Shown: positions 1 to 7,582 of the stretch, one piece after another
How the letters are laid out: every line of letters begins with the position of its first letter
Numbering within the stretch: position 1 is the stretch's first letter
Source: Streptomyces albidus (ex Kaewkla and Franco 2022)
GTDB taxonomy: Bacteria; Actinomycetota; Actinomycetes; Streptomycetales; Streptomycetaceae
NCBI RefSeq assembly: GCF_013870515.1
Contig: NZ_JACBXA010000032.1
Location: forward strand, 1 to 38,096
Reading direction: 5' to 3'
DNA: 38,096 nucleotides
Position numbers and translations under genes: made by a program
The notes under the pieces: model-generated
What the model was told of the DNA's origin: nothing
What the model saw: the letters and a program-made list of their open reading frames with translations, nothing else
Database searches by the model: none

Positions 1-1
1 T

Positions 2-916
2 GAAGCGCAGCTCGCCGACGCCGCCGGCCGGGCCCGCTTCGAGAGCTCCCGTGCCGCGGCGGAAGCCGTGCTCGGCGAGGCCGAACAGCGGCAACTCCAG
101 GAGCGCCTCGAGGCGTGGCGGACGGAGGAGGCCGCCGTCGCCGCCGAACTGGAGGCTCCCGAGCTGATCGCTGCGGTAGCCCTCCCGGAGGCCGACGCCG
201 ACGCCGCGCAGCGCGCCACCGACGAAGCCACGCGACGGCTGCGGGAGACGTCCGCCGCAGAGGACGCCGCACGAACGCGCTGCACCGAGCTGGACCGGCT
301 CACCCGGCAGGCGGTCACGGACGCACGCGAACTCGCCCCGCTGCGCGAGAACCACGAGAGAGTGGCACGCCTCGCCGGGCTGGCGGCCGGCACCTCCGCG
401 GAGAACGAACGGCGCATGCGTCTCGAGTCCTACGTGCTCGCCGCCCGGCTGGAGCAGGTCGCCTCGGCGGCGAGCGCCAGGCTCGCCCGGATGTCCGCCG
501 GCCGCTACAGCCTGGTCCACTCCGACGTGCGCGCGAACGGGCGCGGGCGTTCGGGCCTCGGCCTGCACGTGATCGACGCGTGGACGGGAGCCGAGCGCGA
601 CACCGCCACCCTCTCCGGCGGCGAGACCTTCTCCGCGTCCCTCGCCCTGGCGCTGGGGCTGGCCGACGTGGTCACCGACGAGGCGGGCGGCACCCGCCTG
701 GAGACGCTCTTCATCGACGAGGGCTTCGGCAGCCTGGACGAACAGACCCTGGACGAGATCCTCGACGTCCTGGACTCCCTGCGCGAGCGGGACCGCTGCG
801 TGGGCATCGTCAGTCACGTCGCCGACCTCAGGCAGCGCATCCCGGTGCAGCTGGAGATCGCCAAGTCCCGGCAGGGTTCGTCGATTCACCACCGCACGGC
901 ACCCGTGGACGGCTGA
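2..916 (+). CDS. sbcC: SbcC-type SMC-family exonuclease ATPase, C-terminal part (5' truncated by window)
   Basis: The reading frame is open from the first bases of the window, so this is the last 304 residues of a longer protein; the true start lies upstream. The first half is Ala/Glu/Arg-rich and looks like the descending arm of an SMC coiled coil. The second half carries the C-terminal ABC-type ATPase lobe: a signature motif LSGGETF near residue 201, a Walker B block LFIDEGFGSLD near residue 235, and a switch histidine in IVSHVADL. This arrangement fits SbcC/Rad50, the ATPase partner of the SbcD nuclease, which processes DNA ends and hairpins in the cytoplasm. SbcD would be expected just upstream, outside the window. 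Other SMC-like ATPases are possible, but the combination of LSGGE and the C-terminal SHV is typical of SbcC. Confidence 0.88.
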   Translation, partial: EAQLADAAGRARFESSRAAAEAVLGEAEQRQLQERLEAWRTEEAAVAAELEAPELIAAVALPEADADAAQRATDEATRRLRETSAAEDAARTRCTELDRLTRQAVTDARELAPLRENHERVARLAGLAAGTSAENERRMRLESYVLAARLEQVASAASARLARMSAGRYSLVHSDVRANGRGRSGLGLHVIDAWTGAERDTATLSGGETFSASLALALGLADVVTDEAGGTRLETLFIDEGFGSLDEQTLDEILDVLDSLRERDRCVGIVSHVADLRQRIPVQLEIAKSRQGSSIHHRTAPVDG

Positions 917-1052
917 CCGTCGCACCCCGAACGTCCAAGGCCATGCACCGGACGCCGCACGCCGGAGCTGGCGCAGGGCCCATCAGCTGGGGGCCGACGG
1001 TCCTGCGGCCGGCGCAAAAACCATGTGACGGCCGTTCCGCGCCCGTACCAGG

Positions 1053-1886
1053 GTGTCCGTCATGACTCCCGACTCTCCGCACCGCGACCCCCTTCCGCTG
1101 CGCGGCCGCACCGCACTCGTCACCGGGGCGAGCCGCCGCACCGGGATCGGCCATGCCGTCGCACGACGCCTGGCCGCCTACGGAGCGCACGTGTATCTCC
1201 ACCACCACCGGCCCCACGACCGCGAACAGCCCTGGGGAGCCGACCCGGAGGGCCCGGAAGCGCTCGCCGACAGCGTGCGGGAGACCGCGGCGCCGGGCGC
1301 GACCGTCGCACACGGTCCCGCCGACCTGACGGGGCCCGGCGCCCCGGCACGTCTGATCGAGGAGGCGACCGAGGCTCTCGGGAGCGACCGGCTCGACATC
1401 CTCGTCGCCAACCACGCGCTCAGCGGAGGCGACGGACCGCTGGAATCGGTCGACGCCTCCATGCTCGACGCCCACTGGGCAGTGAACACCCGCTCGGTGA
1501 TCCTGCTGATCCAGGCACTCGCCCGCCAGCCCCGTCCGGAGGACGCACCGACGGGCCGGGTCGTGGTGATGACCTCCGGCCAGGACGTACGCGGTGGCAT
1601 GCCCGGGGAGCTGTGCTACGCCCTCGCCAAGGGTGCCCTCGCCTCCTCGGTGCTCACGCTCTCCACCGCGCTGGCGCCTCACTTCACGGTGAATGCCGTC
1701 AATCCCGGCCCCGTGGACACCGGTTACCGGAACGGCGAGGACCATGCGGCGGTCGCGGAGCTCTTCCCGGGGGGCGAGTGGGCGACCCCCGACGTGCCGG
1801 CGCGCCTGGTCACGTGGCTCACCACGGACGAGGCCGCGTGGATCACCGGCGAGGTGATCAACTCCGAGAACGGCTTCGGCCGTTGA
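1053..1886 (+). CDS. SDR-family oxidoreductase
   Basis: A 277-residue short-chain dehydrogenase/reductase. The cofactor-binding Rossmann motif appears as TGASRRTGIG near residue 24. The catalytic serine lies in VVMTSGQD, and the catalytic Tyr-x3-Lys reads CYALAKGAL. The family motif VNPGPVDTG follows. It would carry out an NAD(P)-dependent oxidation or reduction; the substrate cannot be told from sequence. The chosen start is the GTG at 1053; an ATG at 1062 would give 274 residues and is equally plausible, as neither has a strong ribosome-binding site. The gene stands alone, 136 bp downstream of sbcC and convergent with the DUF885 gene. Its closest annotations in databases are likely to be generic FabG-like proteins. 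Confidence 0.88.
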   Translation: MSVMTPDSPHRDPLPLRGRTALVTGASRRTGIGHAVARRLAAYGAHVYLHHHRPHDREQPWGADPEGPEALADSVRETAAPGATVAHGPADLTGPGAPARLIEEATEALGSDRLDILVANHALSGGDGPLESVDASMLDAHWAVNTRSVILLIQALARQPRPEDAPTGRVVVMTSGQDVRGGMPGELCYALAKGALASSVLTLSTALAPHFTVNAVNPGPVDTGYRNGEDHAAVAELFPGGEWATPDVPARLVTWLTTDEAAWITGEVINSENGFGR

Positions 1887-1913
1887 GCGATGCCACCGGT
1901 CAATGAACCGGTA

Positions 1914-1953
1914 CGTCGACGGGCCGATTTCTCGAGAAGTCGACCCGTCGACG
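1914..1953. terminator. Bidirectional hairpin between convergent genes
   Basis: The arms CGTCGACGGG (1914-1923) and CCCGTCGACG (1944-1953) are perfect 10-bp inverted repeats separated by 20 bp. The loop itself contains the 10-bp palindrome TTCTCGAGAA. A second smaller hairpin, ACCGGT-6 nt-ACCGGT, lies just before it at 1895-1912. The structure fills the gap between two genes ending head-to-head, so it probably stops transcription in both directions. There is no U-tract, as is common in Streptomyces. Confidence 0.7.
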
Positions 1954-1973
1954 AATCGTCGGTCAGTTCCGCG

Positions 1974-3671
1974 TCACAGCGCGGACAGCTCCGCCACCAG
2001 GTCGTCCAGTCCCAGGGAACCCTGCGAGAGCGCCGCCATGTGCCACTGCTTCAGGTCGAAGTCGTCGCCGCGCGCCTTTCGTGCCGCATCGCGGCCCGCG
2101 AGCCAGGCGCGCTCGCCCAGCTTGTATCCGATCGCCTGTCCCGGCATGCCGAGATAGCGCACCAGCTCGCTCTCGACGAAGTCGGCCGGACGGCCGCTGT
2201 GCATGCCGAAGAACTCCTGTGCCAGCTCGGGCGTCCAGCGCTCACCGGGGTGGAACGGGGAGTCGTCAGGGATGCGCAGCTCCAGATGCATGCCGATGTC
2301 CACGATGACCCGTGTGGAGCGCATCATCTGCGCGTCCAGATAACCCAGCCGCTGCTCGGCGTCGGCCAGGAAGCCCAGCTCGTCCATCAGCCGCTCGGCG
2401 TACAGGGCCCAGCCCTCGGCGTTGGCGCTGACCATGCCGACCGTCGTCTGGTAGCGCGACAACTGGTCGGCGACGTGGACCCATTGAGCCAGCTGGAGGT
2501 GATGGCCGGGCACACCCTCGTGGTACCAGGTCGAGACGAGGTCGTAGACCGGGAACCGCGTCTCGCCCATCGTCGGCAGCCAGGTGCGGCCGGGGCGGGA
2601 GAAGTCGAGTGAGGGCTGCGTGTAGTACGGCGCCGCCGCGCTGCCCGGGGGAGCGATCCTCGACTCGACGCGCTTGACCTTCTCCGCCAGATCGAAGTGC
2701 GTACCGTCCAGCTTCTCGATGGCCTCGTCCATGAGGCCCTGGAGCCAGTCACGCACCTCGTCGACGCCCTCGACGGCCTCACCCTCGGTGTCGAGGTGGC
2801 TCAGCGCCTCCCACGGGGTGGACGCGCCCGGAAGGATCTTCTCCGCCTCCGTGCGCATCTCCTCGAGCAGGCGGTGGAATTCGGACCAGCCGTACGCGTA
2901 GGCCTCGTCCAGGTCCAGATCGGTGCCGTTCCAGTAGCGGGACCACAGGGCGTACCGCTCACGTCCGACGATCTCGTCGGCACCCTCCGCGGCCGGTGCG
3001 TACACATCGCGCAGCCAGTCCCGCAGCGAGACGATGGCGGCGTCGGCGTCCGTCGCGGCGGCACTGAGCACCTCGTGCAGCGCCTCGGGGCCTTCGGCGG
3101 CGAAGGCACCGAACCACGCCCGCCCGTTCTCGTCCTCGCCGCTCCATTCGCCGAGCTGCCCGATGACGGTGGAGACCTGGCGCGGGCCGGCGTACAGGCC
3201 CTTGGCCAGGCCGGCCTCCAGCGACTGGCGGTAACCCTCCAGCGCGTCGGGCACCGCGCGCAGGCGCTGCGCGACGGAGGTCCAGTCCTCCAGTGTCTCG
3301 GACGGCATGACGGTGAAGACACCGCGCACCGAGTGCACGGGGGAGTGGAGGTTGCTCACCGCTCGCAGCCCCTCCTCGGCCTCGTGCACGGCCAGTTCCG
3401 CCGTGAGCCTCTCGCGCAGAAGCCGTGCGCAGCGTCGCTCCGCGTCGCTGTCGGCGCCGGGCCGTGACTCGGCCTCGGAGAGCTGCCGCAGGGATGTGCG
3501 GCTCAGTTCGGCGAGAGCTTCCTGCCCGGGGGGCGAGAAGTCGGGCAGGAGGCTGTGGCTTTCGCGTACTCCCAGGTACGTACCGGCGATCGGGTCGAGT
3601 TGGACGAGGGCGTCGACGTAGGCGTCGGCGACCTGTCGCGGCAGGGGGGTGGTGTTCATCGCATCGGACAT
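1974..3671 (-). CDS. DUF885-family (zinc-peptidase-like) protein
   Basis: A 565-residue protein of the DUF885 family. The diagnostic stretch is the His/Glu cluster HEGVPGHHLQ in the second half, followed by EGWALYAERLMDELG, which together resemble a metallopeptidase zinc site with a distal glutamate. No signal peptide is visible, so it is probably cytoplasmic. The start at 3671 (MSDAMNTTP) is preferred over a farther upstream start because AGGA lies 7 nt before it and the extra upstream codons are not Streptomyces-like. It lies 41 bp downstream of the AsnC-type regulator on the same strand and could be co-transcribed with it. A peptidase or amidohydrolase role is inferred from the zinc-site-like motifs; the substrate is unknown. 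Confidence 0.88.
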   Translation of the reverse strand: MSDAMNTTPLPRQVADAYVDALVQLDPIAGTYLGVRESHSLLPDFSPPGQEALAELSRTSLRQLSEAESRPGADSDAERRCARLLRERLTAELAVHEAEEGLRAVSNLHSPVHSVRGVFTVMPSETLEDWTSVAQRLRAVPDALEGYRQSLEAGLAKGLYAGPRQVSTVIGQLGEWSGEDENGRAWFGAFAAEGPEALHEVLSAAATDADAAIVSLRDWLRDVYAPAAEGADEIVGRERYALWSRYWNGTDLDLDEAYAYGWSEFHRLLEEMRTEAEKILPGASTPWEALSHLDTEGEAVEGVDEVRDWLQGLMDEAIEKLDGTHFDLAEKVKRVESRIAPPGSAAAPYYTQPSLDFSRPGRTWLPTMGETRFPVYDLVSTWYHEGVPGHHLQLAQWVHVADQLSRYQTTVGMVSANAEGWALYAERLMDELGFLADAEQRLGYLDAQMMRSTRVIVDIGMHLELRIPDDSPFHPGERWTPELAQEFFGMHSGRPADFVESELVRYLGMPGQAIGYKLGERAWLAGRDAARKARGDDFDLKQWHMAALSQGSLGLDDLVAELSAL

Positions 3672-3712
3672 GCGTACATCCTGGTACGAGCAGGGCCTCT
3701 TCGTCACCAGCA

Positions 3713-4186
3713 TCAGCCGGGCGGCAGGAGCGGCCCGCACTCCCAGCGCTGGAAGATCAGCCGTGTCTCGACCCGCGCCACTTCCTTGCGTGACGTGAAC
3801 TCGTCCAGCACGAGCCGCTGAAGATCACCCGTGCCGGTCACGGCGACATGCACCAAGTAGTCCTCGGGACCCGCCAGATGGAACATCGCACGGGACTCGG
3901 GCAGCGCCCGGATCCGCTCGACGAAGGGGCCGACCAGCTCCCGTCTGTGCGGCCGTACCTGCACCGACAGCAGTGCCTCCAGCGGCCTGCCGAGCCTGGC
4001 CGCGTCCAGCCGCAGCTCCTGACCGAGGATGACTCCGCTGCGGCGCAGTCGTGCGACCCGGTCGAGACACGTGGAAGGCGCGACACCCACGGCCGTGGCA
4101 AGATCCCGGTACGTCATCCGGGCGTCGTTCTGCAGGAGTCGCAGGATCTCCAGATCGACCGGATCGAGTGCGACGGATTCAGTCAT
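3713..4186 (-). CDS. Lrp/AsnC-family transcriptional regulator
   Basis: A 157-residue protein with the two-part AsnC architecture. An N-terminal helix-turn-helix (residues 8-57, DLEILRLLQNDARMTYRDLA, then VAPSTCLDRVARL) is followed by a C-terminal ligand-binding RAM/ACT-like domain containing GPEDYLVHVAV near residue 107. Such regulators sense amino acids and often control the neighbouring divergent gene. Here that gene encodes a PLP trans-sulfuration enzyme starting 60 bp away, so control of Met/Cys-type amino-acid degradation is a reasonable inference. The start at 4186 lacks a ribosome-binding site but has a -10 hexamer TACGTT exactly 6 nt before the ATG, pointing to a leaderless mRNA. Confidence 0.92.
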   Translation of the reverse strand: MTESVALDPVDLEILRLLQNDARMTYRDLATAVGVAPSTCLDRVARLRRSGVILGQELRLDAARLGRPLEALLSVQVRPHRRELVGPFVERIRALPESRAMFHLAGPEDYLVHVAVTGTGDLQRLVLDEFTSRKEVARVETRLIFQRWECGPLLPPG

Positions 4187-4192
4187 CCGCCG

Positions 4193-4198
4193 AACGTA
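4193..4198 (-). promoter_or_regulatory. Leaderless -10 box of the asnC-type gene
   Basis: On the minus strand TACGTT is followed by six bases (CGGCGG) and then the ATG. This is the usual geometry of an actinobacterial leaderless transcript, with the first transcribed base at or next to the start codon. No Shine-Dalgarno sequence is present. A short inverted repeat GGTG-5 nt-CACC (4204-4216) lies between the two divergent genes and could be the regulator's operator. Confidence 0.5.
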
Positions 4199-4246
4199 GC
4201 ACGGGTGTTCCGCACCTGATCCCGGTCGTTGTTCAGACTCCCGGGC

Positions 4247-5458
4247 ATGGAGAACACGCAGACAGCGGCCCCGTTCCGGTCGCTCGCCACGGAGGCCGTG
4301 CACGCCGGACGTGAAGACCTCGCCGCTCTCGGCCTGCACGCCGCGCCACTCGATCTGTCTACGACCTATCCCGCGCACGACACCCGCGCCGAGGCCGCAC
4401 GCATCGACGAGTTCGCCGCCACCGGTGCGCGCGTCGACGGCCCGCCCGTGTACGGCCGTCTGGACAACCCGACCGTCGCCCGGTTCGAGGACGCCCTCGC
4501 CCGGCTCGAAGGAACCGAGGCGGCCGTGGCCTTCGCCAGCGGCATGGCGGCGTTGACCGCGACGGTGCTGGTACGGGTCGCGGCGGGGCTGCGTCACGTG
4601 GTGGCCGTACGCCCGCTCTACGGATGCAGCGACCACCTGCTCCAGGGCGGGCTGCTCGGGACCGAGGTCACCTGGACCGATCCCGCCGGAATCACCGACG
4701 CCATCCGCCCCGACACCGGACTGGTGATGGTCGAGACACCCGCCAACCCGACGCTCGCCGAAGTGGACCTGGCCGCCCTCGCGCACTCGTGCGGCTCCGT
4801 GCCGCTGCTCGTGGACAACACCTTCGCAACTCCCGTGCTGCAGCGCCCTCATGAGCACGGTGCCCGTCTCGTCCTGCACAGCGCCACCAAGTTCCTGGGC
4901 GGCCACGGTGACGTACTCGGCGGAATCGTCGCCTGCGACGAGGAGTTCGCGCGCCGGCTGCGGCAGGTGAGGTTCGCGACCGGAGGTGTGCTGCACCCGC
5001 TGGCGGGCTATCTGCTGCTGCGCGGGCTGGCGACCCTGCCGGTGCGCGTACGGGCGCAGTCGCAGACCGCCGCCGAACTCGCCCGGCGCCTCGCGGACGA
5101 CCCGCGCGTCTCACGCGTGCACTACCCGCGGCTCGGCGGTGCCATGGTCGCCTTCGAGGTCGAAGGCGACCCGCACGCGGTGACCGCCGGAGTGCGGCTG
5201 ATCACCCCGGCGGTCAGCCTCGGCAGCGTCGACACCCTCATCCAGCATCCGGCCTCGATCAGCCACCGGATCGTCCCCGAGGAGGACCGCCGCAGCGGCG
5301 GCATCGGCGAGAAGCTGCTGCGGATGTCGGTCGGTCTGGAGGACGTCGAGGACCTGTGGCACGACCTGGACCGCGCGTTGGCGTTCAGTCCTGCCGGTCC
5401 GCCGGTACGCACGCAGCGACCGGAGTGGGAGCGGAAGCACCAGCCAGCTGCGCGGTGA
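4247..5458 (+). CDS. Trans-sulfuration family PLP enzyme (methionine gamma-lyase / cystathionine gamma-lyase-like)
   Basis: A 403-residue PLP enzyme of the Cys/Met metabolism family. Landmarks in order are VYGRLDNPT (Tyr/Arg of the PLP phosphate loop), FASGMAA, ETPANPT, DNTFATP (Asp contacting the pyridine nitrogen) and HSATKFLGGHGD with the Schiff-base lysine. It would cleave or form C-S bonds in cystathionine, methionine or homocysteine derivatives; the exact activity is undetermined. The segment that usually follows the VHYP motif in this family (GLPSHP...QM..FGG) is absent: the protein passes directly from VHYP to RLGGAMVAFEV, a shortening of about 20 residues. The start at the ATG 4247 is favoured over the TTG at 4229. 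Its 3' end overlaps the convergent GNAT gene by 74 bp. Confidence 0.87.
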   Translation: MENTQTAAPFRSLATEAVHAGREDLAALGLHAAPLDLSTTYPAHDTRAEAARIDEFAATGARVDGPPVYGRLDNPTVARFEDALARLEGTEAAVAFASGMAALTATVLVRVAAGLRHVVAVRPLYGCSDHLLQGGLLGTEVTWTDPAGITDAIRPDTGLVMVETPANPTLAEVDLAALAHSCGSVPLLVDNTFATPVLQRPHEHGARLVLHSATKFLGGHGDVLGGIVACDEEFARRLRQVRFATGGVLHPLAGYLLLRGLATLPVRVRAQSQTAAELARRLADDPRVSRVHYPRLGGAMVAFEVEGDPHAVTAGVRLITPAVSLGSVDTLIQHPASISHRIVPEEDRRSGGIGEKLLRMSVGLEDVEDLWHDLDRALAFSPAGPPVRTQRPEWERKHQPAAR

Positions 5459-6911
5459 CGACGAGCGTGCCCTCCTCGACCTGGAAGTCGAGCGGCAGAG
5501 AGAGCCCGCGCATCGCCGCGACCATCGTGGTGTTGGACGCCTGCGTGACGGCGTAGATGCTCTCGGCGCCAGCTTCGCGCGCCAACCCGGCCAGGCGGCG
5601 CAGCAGTTCGCCTCCGATGCCCCGGTGCTGCCAGGTGTCCTCGACGAGGAGGGCCACCTCGGTCTCGTCCCCGTCCCACAGCAGATGCCCCAGCGCCACG
5701 AGCTTGCCGGTGGCGGTCTCCACCGCGAGGGTCCGCCCGAAGCGGGGGGAGAGGAGATGCCCGATGTACCGGTCGGCGTCGCCGACCGGGCCGTGGTAGC
5801 GCTGCGAGAGCGTGCGCTCAGAGCAGCGGTCGTGCATCTTGAGGGCGGCCGGGGCGTCCCGGGCGTCCGCGCGTCGCACGGTGATCGGCTGGCCCTCGGG
5901 AAGCGTCAGCGTGTCCGGCGAGTGCGGTACGCGGGCGCCGGCGCCCAGCCGTCTGTCCAGCTCCACGAGTGCCCTGGCGCGCGCGAACTCCGTCGGCGTG
6001 AAGGGCAGATGGGGGCGCTCGATGACCAGCACGCCGCCTGCCGGGTCGGGAAGGCGCAGTTCGGTCTCCTCGCACGTCCCCTCAGGAATAACCTGCGGTG
6101 CCGGCGTGCCCGAGACGGGGGAGACCGGCGGGATGGAGCGGATCGTGCACCGGCCGAGCAACTGGCGCAGGGCGAGGGGCAGTTCGGCCGTGTCGAGAGC
6201 GGTGCGGGCAGCGAGGTGCAGCACGCGGGTCGGAGTGTCGACGAGGTCGTGCGCGTCGGCCCGCTCCACCCAGGTGTGAGAACCGCCCGCGTTGGAGACG
6301 AGCCGGACGAGATCGGCTGATTCCAGCTCGCGTGGCGCGCGGAGGACGAACTCGTCGACGGTCAACTCGGCGCCGTACAGGCCGTCCTGGCCGCCCTCAG
6401 GTTCCCCGTCCGCCCCGCTGGACCCCGGAGCCTCGCCCCGCCCCTCACGACCAGTCACCCCGCCGGGCCCAACCCCGAGACTCGACGCGTCCCCAGGCCG
6501 GAGCCCGAGGCGTGGGGTCTCCCCAGGGCGGAGCCCGAGGTTCGGTGTCTCCCCGGGCCGAAGCCCGAGACCTGACGCGTCCCCAGGCCGAAGGCCTAGG
6601 CTTGGGGTCTCCCCAGGGCGGAGCCCGAGGGGATGGGTCTGCAACGACACGATGTCGATCCGCTCCCGCGCCAGCGCCGTGCACAGCGCCGCGAGCGCCC
6701 CCGGCTGCTCGCGCACCGTCGTGCGCATCTGCCACAGCGATGTCGCCCCGGCCATCGAGGAGTCCACCGCCGCGGCGGCGCCGGCCTCGGTCAGGGGCGG
6801 CGCAGGGGAGTGGCGTCGGTTGAGCCGGCTCCAGTAGTCCTGCACGCCGCCCTTGACCAGGCGCAGCATGCCGAACCTCGAAGCCCGCTCGTTCTGTGAC
6901 ATGTCAGTCAT
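5385..6911 (-). CDS. ACT-like domain / GNAT acetyltransferase protein with internal repeats
   Basis: A 508-residue protein. Residues about 57-95 resemble the first half of an ACT domain (REQPGALAALCTALARERIDIVSLQ), which continues after a long insertion at DGLYGAELTVDEFVLRAP. The C-terminal 165 residues are a GNAT domain with the acetyl-CoA loop QHRGIGGELL and the preceding LVALGHLLW strand. The two parts suggest an amino-acid-sensing acetyltransferase; the target is unknown. The insertion (residues 95-150) consists of five 10-residue repeats of LGLRPG(E/D)(T/A)(P/S)x. The start at 6911 is used because GAGGGTGAAG precedes it and codons upstream of it are not Streptomyces-like (including TTA). 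An ATG at 7031 would add 40 residues and overlap the DUF1990 gene. Confidence 0.85.
   Translation of the reverse strand: MTDMSQNERASRFGMLRLVKGGVQDYWSRLNRRHSPAPPLTEAGAAAAVDSSMAGATSLWQMRTTVREQPGALAALCTALARERIDIVSLQTHPLGLRPGETPSLGLRPGDASGLGLRPGETPNLGLRPGETPRLGLRPGDASSLGVGPGGVTGREGRGEAPGSSGADGEPEGGQDGLYGAELTVDEFVLRAPRELESADLVRLVSNAGGSHTWVERADAHDLVDTPTRVLHLAARTALDTAELPLALRQLLGRCTIRSIPPVSPVSGTPAPQVIPEGTCEETELRLPDPAGGVLVIERPHLPFTPTEFARARALVELDRRLGAGARVPHSPDTLTLPEGQPITVRRADARDAPAALKMHDRCSERTLSQRYHGPVGDADRYIGHLLSPRFGRTLAVETATGKLVALGHLLWDGDETEVALLVEDTWQHRGIGGELLRRLAGLAREAGAESIYAVTQASNTTMVAAMRGLSLPLDFQVEEGTLVVTAQLAGASAPTPVAACVPADRQD
6462..6629 (-). repeat. Five tandem 30-bp repeats, in frame inside the ACT-GNAT gene
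   Basis: Read on the plus strand, the unit is about GAG + 9-10 variable bases + TCCCC(A/G)GG(C/G)CG(A/G)AG(C/G)CC. Five units follow each other with a 30-bp period. Two unit subtypes are present: one with GACGCGTCCCC, encoding GDAS, and one with GGTGTCTCCCC- or GGGGTCTCCCC-type spacers, encoding GETP. Each unit keeps the reading frame and adds ten residues. A sixth degenerate unit encodes LGVGPGG. The units contain small GGGC/GCCC palindromes, so they may derive from a dispersed palindromic element. Confidence 0.85.
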
Positions 6912-7017
6912 GACTTCACCCTCACCCACGGGCGTTGCCTGATCAAGAACATGTTGTGACCGATGAGTTAAGGATGCTTCTGCCTGCTTAGCGCCCTGTT
7001 TGTCCTCGCGCTTCTCG

Positions 7018-7578
7018 TCAGGGTCGTCCATCTCCCGTTTCCCCTCCGCCTGTTCCTCCCCGGTCTACGAGCCGCCGCAGCACCCGCCCGCACCTGCGGG
7101 CGTACCAGCGCTGGAACACGGGCAGCAGCGGGCCCGCGGCTCTTGTCGGCCACGTCACGGGCATGCTGAACGCACGCACCTCCAGCCAGACGGTGCCGTC
7201 GTCGTCCTGGATGACGACGAACGCCTCCTCGCCGCGCACCGGATGACCGGGCAGCGTCCCGTAGGCCCACCCGGCGCGAAGCTTCTCCTGCGCGGTCCAC
7301 ACGACCCGGCACGGCGCGTGGAGGCGCAGGGGCCCGACGCCGAGGCCGACCATCACGTCGACGCCCGGTGCCGCCTCCCGGGCGTCCGTGTCGAAGCGGA
7401 CTCCCGCCGCCCTGTGCATGCCCCAGCGGGAGACGGCGCCGGCGGCCACGGCGAAGTCGGCGTCGCCGTGGCCCACCCGGGTGCGGACCTCCAATTTGCG
7501 GAAGCCGGAGGGCCAGGCCGCGGCGCCCTCTCGGGTGGCGCCGACGCCGGGATAGTTCAGGGACGTGCCCTCGGTCAT
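7018..7578 (-). CDS. DUF1990-family protein
   Basis: A 186-residue protein of the DUF1990 family. Recognisable parts are LNYPGVGAT at the N terminus, a central VGLGVGPLRLHAPCRVVW, then GYGTLPGHP-like AYGTLPGHPVRGEEAFVV, and a C-terminal RWYARRCGRVLRRL. The fold of the family is a small beta-rich ligand-binding type; no enzymatic residues are known to me. It begins 4 bp after the PhoD stop codon and is almost certainly co-transcribed with it. The start at 7578 (MTEGTSLNYPG) is preferred because the longer frame reads back into phoD. No specific role can be stated. Confidence 0.82.
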   Translation of the reverse strand: MTEGTSLNYPGVGATREGAAAWPSGFRKLEVRTRVGHGDADFAVAAGAVSRWGMHRAAGVRFDTDAREAAPGVDVMVGLGVGPLRLHAPCRVVWTAQEKLRAGWAYGTLPGHPVRGEEAFVVIQDDDGTVWLEVRAFSMPVTWPTRAAGPLLPVFQRWYARRCGRVLRRLVDRGGTGGGETGDGRP

Positions 7579-7582
7579 CGGC

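Noticed and set aside
4187..4996. Extension of the AsnC-type frame to 427 residues
   Set aside because: The additional part is antisense to the trans-sulfuration gene and has no domain; the ATG at 4186 gives a full-length AsnC protein.
6462..6629. CRISPR array
   Set aside because: Repeats are contiguous without unique spacers and lie in frame within a coding gene.
7018..7031. Start of the ACT-GNAT protein at 7031, overlapping the DUF1990 gene
   Set aside because: A G-rich ribosome-binding site is present, but the added 40 codons have low third-position G+C and include TTA; the ATG at 6911 is preferred, though this is not fully excluded.
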